A stretch of 64,000 nt of DNA from Camarhynchus parvulus (Eukaryota; Chordata; Aves; Passeriformes; Thraupidae), in assembly GCF_901933205.1 (NCBI RefSeq), contig NC_044572.1, positions 76,071,465-76,135,464 on the forward strand. Direction: 5' to 3'. Below are positions 58,801 through 64,000 of this stretch, piece after piece (the first letter of the stretch is position 1; each line of letters starts with the position of its first letter). A program made the position numbers and the translations under genes. The notes under the pieces are model-generated. The model ran no database searches. It worked only from the letters and a program-made list of their open reading frames with translations, and had not been told where the DNA came from.

Positions 58801-58980
58801 AGTTATTATGGACTGAAGAACTTGATTTTTTTTTTCTTTTTATTCTTTCATGATTTGCCACACCAGCAGCCAATCTTCTTTACACTGAACAACGACACTG
58901 ATGAAACCAACATCTTCTGTGTGGAACTGCCACTTCTCACTTAAATGGTTTAGCAGTAATTTTTCTGAGAGAAAATCCAG
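52886..58980. other. Intron after the first coding cadherin exon (non-coding)
   Basis: No further cadherin exon (the next would encode LHS-like EC1 sequence with DRE and DxNDN motifs) was found by reading this stretch. It includes a purine tract of A16 followed by (GGGAA)3 at 55314-55346 and a GT-rich patch near 56360-56392. Open frames of 60-113 codons here have no recognised domain. Confidence 0.65.
55314..55346. repeat. Polypurine tract A16 plus (GGGAA)n
   Basis: 33 bases are purine only: an A run, then three GGGAA-type units. It may be triplex-prone, or the degenerate tail of a retroposed sequence. No flanking element was recognised. Confidence 0.8.
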
Positions 58981-59036
58981 CCTTGTTCCCGCCTTTCTTT
59001 TTTTCTCTTACTTTGGTCATGGATTGGTTTGAAGCG

Positions 59037-59408
59037 CCGGGGCTGTGCCGGGACTGTACCGGGGCTGTGCCGGAGCTGTGCCGGGACTGTACCGGGGCTG
59101 TGCCGGGGCTGTGCCGGGGCCGTCCGGGGCTGTACCGGGGCTGTGCCGGAGCTGTGCCGGGGCTGTGCCGGGGCTGTGCCGGGTCTGTACCAGCGGGGGG
59201 TTGGGGTACCGGGCTTAGGGGTCGGGGTACCGGGGCTTCCGGGCTGTGCGGGTGTACCGGGGCTGTGCCGGGGCTGTGCCGGGGCTGTGCCGGGGCTGTG
59301 CCGGGGCTGTACCAGGGCTGTGCCGGGGCTGTGCCGGGGCTGTACCGGGGCTGTGCCGGGGCTGTGCCGGGGCTGTACCGGGGCTGTACCGGGGCTGTGC
59401 CGGGGCTG
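59037..59408. repeat. 11-bp GC-rich minisatellite (CCGGGGCTGTG)n, about 27 units in two blocks
   Basis: Block 1 (59037-59189) has 14 units and block 2 (59257-59408) has 13 units plus a partial. They are separated by an irregular G-rich spacer containing two GGGGTACCGGG(G)CTT copies. The main variants are ...CTGTA, CCGGGACTGTA and CCGGAGCTGTG. Each full unit holds one CCGG and a GGGG run separated from the next by exactly seven bases, which fits the canonical quadruplex rule (G3+N1-7). Since 11 is not a multiple of 3 and no frame of the unit has a stop, long artefactual open frames appear on both strands (58950-59885 minus, 59029-59955 plus). Confidence 0.97.
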
Positions 59409-59840
59409 CCCGGGCCGGCCCCAGGCGGTGCCAGCGGCTGCAGCGGCCCCAGCGCAGGGCACGGCTGAGCCCCTCAGCCCCGGGGAAAGCCTGGGCAAGG
59501 GAGGGCAAAACGCTGCCCGGCAGCCAGGGCTGAGCCAAGGGAAGCGAGCGAGACACAGCCCTGCGAGCCCCGGGGGACAGCGGGAGCAGGGCCGGGGGCA
59601 GGAGAGACCCGGCAGGGACGGCCCTGAGGCCTGGGAGAGAGCCCGACCGGGCTGGGCTGGCCCTGCGGCCCCGGGAATGGGCTCAACGTTGGAGGAGGGA
59701 AATGTGAGGAGAGGCGATGCAGAGGGGAGCTGCTGTGGGCTGCCCGCTGACCCCCATTCCCCATCTGCCTGTGCCCCCAGAGGAGAAGAGAGAGACCAGT
59801 CAGGACCGAACGTGAACTTGGGAAAAAGCTGGGTGTGGGG
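59409..59840. other. GC-rich flank of the minisatellite (CpG-rich island, origin unassigned)
   Basis: This stretch is unlike the surrounding AT-rich intron. It has many GGCC, CCGG, CCCGGG and GGGGCAG runs and frequent CpG, then tapers through 'ccccattccccatctgcctgtgcccccagaggagaagagagaga'. It could be a CpG island with promoter activity or a GC-rich LTR or other inserted element. Matching flanking target-site duplications were not found by eye. Its open frames continue from the minisatellite and lack known domains. Confidence 0.5.
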
Positions 59841-60216
59841 GGAAGTTGGTTCTAATTTTTTTTGCATTTTTTCCTCAACATGCAACTCTATTTTAATTGC
59901 TGGGAAATTTAATTCAATTTTCCGTGTTAAACGTGTTATAGGTACTAGTCAGTGATCTCTCCACTTTTTCCCAGCCTATGAACTTTGCTACATCTCATTT
60001 TCTCCCTCTGTGATCTTAAGAAAGAAGGCTGAGAGAGCAGCTGGGTTGGTGATTAGGAGACAGCCAAAACTGACTCACCATGAAGATGCTGTGGTACAAC
60101 ATGCCTGCTCTGTAATTGCATTTTTAACTGATGACATACTTTGAATGCAAAACCTCTTAGCCTCTGACAGTCTTTATATGAAAACTATGTAAAATGGCCA
60201 TATAATTGGTGTCTGT

Positions 60217-60263
60217 TAAAAAAAAACCGAAACAACAACAACAAAAAAAACAAACCAACCCCC
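60217..60263. repeat. A/C-rich low-complexity tract
   Basis: 47 bases are A and C apart from a single G at 60229. They include (ACA)n and a terminal CCAACCCCC. It belongs to the same class as the tract at 15016-15066. Confidence 0.75.
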
Positions 60264-62442
60264 AGAAATAGAAATACAAACAAATAAACAGAAGCTTAAA
60301 AAAGAAGTTTTACACCAATTAGATCCATCAGATGTAGCAAGGATTTTTATATTAATTGTAGCAAGCATTTTTAATATTAATTATGATCTTAGTAACTTTA
60401 TTTTTAAAGAATATTTACCATCTAATGTAAATCAATAGATAAGGAAGCTGAAAGTATGCTGATAAACTCCAGTGTGAATTAGCATATCAGTTACTTCTCA
60501 AGTATCTTGACCTTACTTTAAGAGAGGTGCTCATTCATGTTCATTGTCTGTGTAACTTTAAACACTCACAGGCCTTTTTGTCTTAAAAGATTTTGCTACA
60601 TCAATTTGCTATTCAATATAGTTCATCAACTCATTCAGGATATATTTGTGAAATTGCATGTTATCTGGACATGGCTTGTTTAAAACACTGACAGGAACAC
60701 TTCTGTTGAACAAGTCAAACTGTAGTCTAAATAATTTCGTTTACTGTATAACAAGCTACAAAAGTTTAAAAAGGTGAAGTAAATTAAACATAAAAATTAG
60801 GTCTTTTTTCATCTAGACCTATGTGACAAATGAAACCATGCAGAACATGCTTTTTTGGCCCGCTTTTCTAAGGTGAAAGTGCTGTAACACAATACGAATT
60901 TCAGGTCTAGTAGTTTATTAACTACTCTCAAAGTGTCTGAGCAGCAGACAATTATGAGATTGCAATATTCCTAGACTCAGTGGAGGTAGCCAAGGGTGAT
61001 TTGTATACCATATTCTGTACAGCTGTAAAGATAATTACTCAGTTTTGTTGATTTTTAATGTGGTGCCTTCTCAGCAATTGCTTCTTTGCCTTAGAGGTTA
61101 CACTCACTAGATGTTATCCTTCAAGTCTCAAAGAAAATTTGTACCTAATGCCAAACTGTAATTTCTTTTGTTTTAGAACACATGCACATTTTTTAATGGC
61201 AATAAAAATGTGTGAGACAATAACAAGTAAAGCAGGAGAACTAAGGTTTAAATCTAAAAGTTCTCTGTCATTTCTAATATAACACAGTCTATGGAACTAA
61301 AATCACAGTGATGGATATTGAGATGAAATGTCTTTGTAAATGTTTAATTTCTAAAATACACTAGGTTTTTCTCCTTATTGTAGTGGAAAACTACAGCCCA
61401 TAAAAAAAGTGAGAGCATTATTTCAGAATGTTTTTTTAAATATTTTTTCTGCCTAGCTGGATTAGCTCTGGTTGGTCCTTTGCAAGCAGCTCGTTCTCAT
61501 TTAAATAGTTATTTCCTCAAGTTTATCATCTACAATTTAAATATACTTTAAAAAACAATAAGAAGAACTCAAGCCTCTTTGTTTGGAAAGAAAGTGCAGA
61601 AGTGAGATTGCATTCACATTATGCACAATGGTTTACAGTCAAGAACTGGAGCAGTGAGAAGTCTTTACATCTGAGATTAGAGCAGAATAATTTTAAAGTC
61701 ATCTTTGTATTCCTGTGATCTTGGGCCCATTTACTAAAAATCTGTTCTCTCCAGAATTTTGTTGAGGTTTTCTAAAAGATGGGTTGCCTGTATGGAGCTA
61801 TTCAAGACAGGAGATATAGAATTGTTACAGAAATGTCTTTGTATCAAGTCTTCATTTTAGCTCTTCTAATATTTTTAAATTTTTCATCAGATTATGAACA
61901 AAAAAAAATCCAACCATCAGAGTTAATAGTTTGTATTCATAAACTTACAGTTTGGATTTAAGTCAGGCTTAGTGTACAATTAATTTGTGTGGTATGAGAT
62001 CAATGCATGTCCTTGTCTGTTTTGTTGTAGGATATGTGTAACCTTAACTGTTGCCAAAATGTGGGGTATTTTTATTGTCTTCCTGTGAATTTTAATAATG
62101 GATACTTAAGCTATCAGTATAAAAAAGGAGAGCTTTTCAAGGACATGTGAAAGACATACTAATAGCTACAGTTCTACAGAAGAGATCTTTTCATAATATT
62201 CAAAGGTCCCACTTGAGACATTCTTGTGATACTGATAAAAGAGGTGCTATCTGACAAACACCCTCCTTTCCATTAAGAAAGCCTGTTCAGGAAAGCGTTT
62301 CTGTATACGTTTGCAAAGCAAATAGAAGTGTTTATAACTAATATAAATGTCCATTCAATATAAATGTCCATAATAAAAATACATTTTGAAATGTATTGTC
62401 GATTTTTACCTTTTTTTTAGCAAGTTTTTTAATAAGTGTTTA

Positions 62443-62478
62443 TTAATATATATACATATATATATTTATATATATATT
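62443..62478. repeat. AT-dinucleotide-rich patch
   Basis: Nearly pure alternating A/T (TATATATACATATATATATTTATATATATA) is present, a degenerate (AT)n microsatellite. Confidence 0.85.
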
Positions 62479-62739
62479 ACTACTTAGTATTAATTATAAA
62501 TCTTAATTGTAAAAGTCAATAGAGGCTTAAAGTATAATTCTGAATTTGGAAATATTACAGAAGCAATGTTTGAACACTCTAGATATATGAATACTTTCTA
62601 TCTGAATACCTTGGGTGAAATCATGGCGATATAACTTTCAACAAATCAAACAGACTCTGACATCTGTATGGATGTTTCAGATGTAGTATTAAAACTGTGA
62701 GAACATCATCATTATCCTGCTGATGGAAATAACAAAGTT

Positions 62740-63450
62740 GCTGATGATGTGTTGAGTGTTCAGATAGATTCTAAGACAGGAAAATTGCAGCAGTGATGGG
62801 AGACTTCACTTACTCCCTGGAACACAGGTTGAATTTTACACTGAGCTTGAACCCTAATATCAAAAGGCCCTAAGCATAAAAAATGTCTGCCTCAGAAGTT
62901 ATCTAGTCATCAATCTAAAAAAGAGGAACTAAATCCAAATTTAAGTAATGCATGAAGCTAATGCAAAATACCCGACACAAGGACGTGAAGGGCTAAAGGA
63001 GGTTGGAATGACCAAATCATACAGTAGTGAGGGCAAATAAAGGTGTAGCCTCTAAAAAAAGTCAATTTCCAAATGAGAGAAATAGAAAGGATTGAGAAAT
63101 GTTACATGTTAATTGTGAAGCAAAAAAATGCATTGAAGTGAGTTTGAGGAAAAACTGGCAATAAAATATTCTTCTTTAGAAATATGAGGATTTGGAAGAC
63201 TACCAGAGGTTACTGTAACAGAAGACACTTCTGGGACATAAAAAACCTAAAGAAAACAAAATAAGACTGTTGCAGAAAAGCTAAAAGAATGCTTTTAAAT
63301 CTCTTTAGGAGACCTTGAACAGTTATTTTATGAGAAATGCATCAAAGGTGAAGTCTCAAACTGAGGCATTGTGGGAGGCACTCTGGAGAAAATCAACAAA
63401 TTTACAGTAATTATCACACATACTTGCTGCAGTAACCCAGGAAGAAATAA
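62740..63450 (+). mobile_element. Possible old CR1-like LINE (ORF2) remnant
   Basis: Conceptual translation at about 62793-62820 gives VMGDFTYSLE. This resembles the MGDFNYP motif of the LINE apurinic endonuclease domain in CR1/L3-type elements. Downstream text such as 'gaagggctaaaggaggttggaatgacc' has the general look of the same ORF2 region, but it is too decayed to align by eye. Boundaries are guesses and the family (CR1 versus L3-like) is unresolved. Confidence 0.35.
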
Positions 63451-64000
63451 CTAATCAAATAACTTTGGCATATAGATATATAAAACTACTTTGGTGCCTG
63501 AGGACCAAAATGTGCAGTTATAGCAACACAGTAAACAAACTAAAAACAATCTCAAAAAAATCCCCAAAACTTTCATGTGAGGAAAAGCAATACCACTAGC
63601 ATTTTAAACTATTTGTGGGAAGCAGGTAGGTGACAAATAGCTAGGTGACAAATTTTATTAATTATAAGAAGCTGAGAAGAAAAAGGGAAAGACCGACCAT
63701 AATGAAGTCTAGCAGAAGGATCTTCCAAGAATGACTGAAATTCAGTACAGGTAAAGATAGAATGAGGCATGTGAGCAGCAACTTGAATAGTTTTAACTGC
63801 GTTAACAGTTACCACTCATTAGAAGGACTGTGAGGTTCTATATCTCTAAGATAAAACTCCAGCAGCTAAGTGCTTGGAAACAATCCAATGAACAAACTGA
63901 ATATTAGAAATCATTGGGAAGGGAAAAATCCCCCACCAGTAACTCTTTAAAACGACAGTGCACCTGTACCTCAAAAGCAAATAATGGTTTTCATATTCTT
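63451..64000. other. Non-coding right edge
   Basis: No gene or certain repeat is recognised. It may contain further remnant of the possible LINE to its left. A short duplicated phrase TAGGTGACAAAT occurs at about 63627 and 63642. Confidence 0.4.

Larger units (their letters stand above)
59841..62739. other. AT-rich intronic stretch
   Basis: No gene is seen. There is an A/C-rich tract at 60217-60263, a directly repeated 15-mer AATATAAATGTCCAT at 62340-62354 and 62357-62371, and an alternating AT patch at about 62443-62478. Confidence 0.55.

Overview
The window is vertebrate nuclear DNA, almost certainly from a bird. It is AT-rich and gene-poor. At least eight interspersed fragments can be recognised as CR1-family LINEs, the dominant retrotransposon of birds. 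One exon is unmistakably coding: the first coding exon of a type II classical cadherin, best matched from memory to CDH18 (cadherin-18). A more exact species call is not possible from what is visible. There are no bacterial-style genes, operons, CRISPR arrays, tRNAs or rRNAs.

Layout. Positions 1-52402 are a long non-coding stretch, read as the intron (or upstream flank) before the first coding exon. It carries CR1 fragments at 5926-6485, 7590-7860, 16860-17053, 21690-23060, 28597-29455, 31775-31985, 41530-41750 and 44868-45175. It also holds simple repeats, several T/G-only or A/C-only tracts, short tandem duplications and an approximately 158-bp TATATC hexanucleotide microsatellite at 50023-50180. 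Positions 52403-52879 form the probable exon: about 249 bases of 5'UTR with four upstream AUGs, then 76 codons ending in phase 0 at a good GTAAGG donor. Those codons encode the signal peptide, the propeptide with its furin site, and the start of EC1. Positions 52880-64000 are the next intron. It holds a sharply GC-rich island at about 59037-59840, whose core is an 11-bp minisatellite of about 27 units with regularly spaced GGGG runs. An older, poorly preserved CR1-like LINE probably lies near 62740-63450.

The longest open reading frames (308 and 311 codons at 58950-59955) come from the 11-bp minisatellite and are not genes. The other ORFs of 60-130 codons look like chance ORFs or CR1 relics. 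I do not see a new gene system. The observations most worth checking are the G-quadruplex-prone minisatellite in the cadherin intron and the cluster of upstream AUGs, including an AUG-stop element, in the cadherin 5'UTR.
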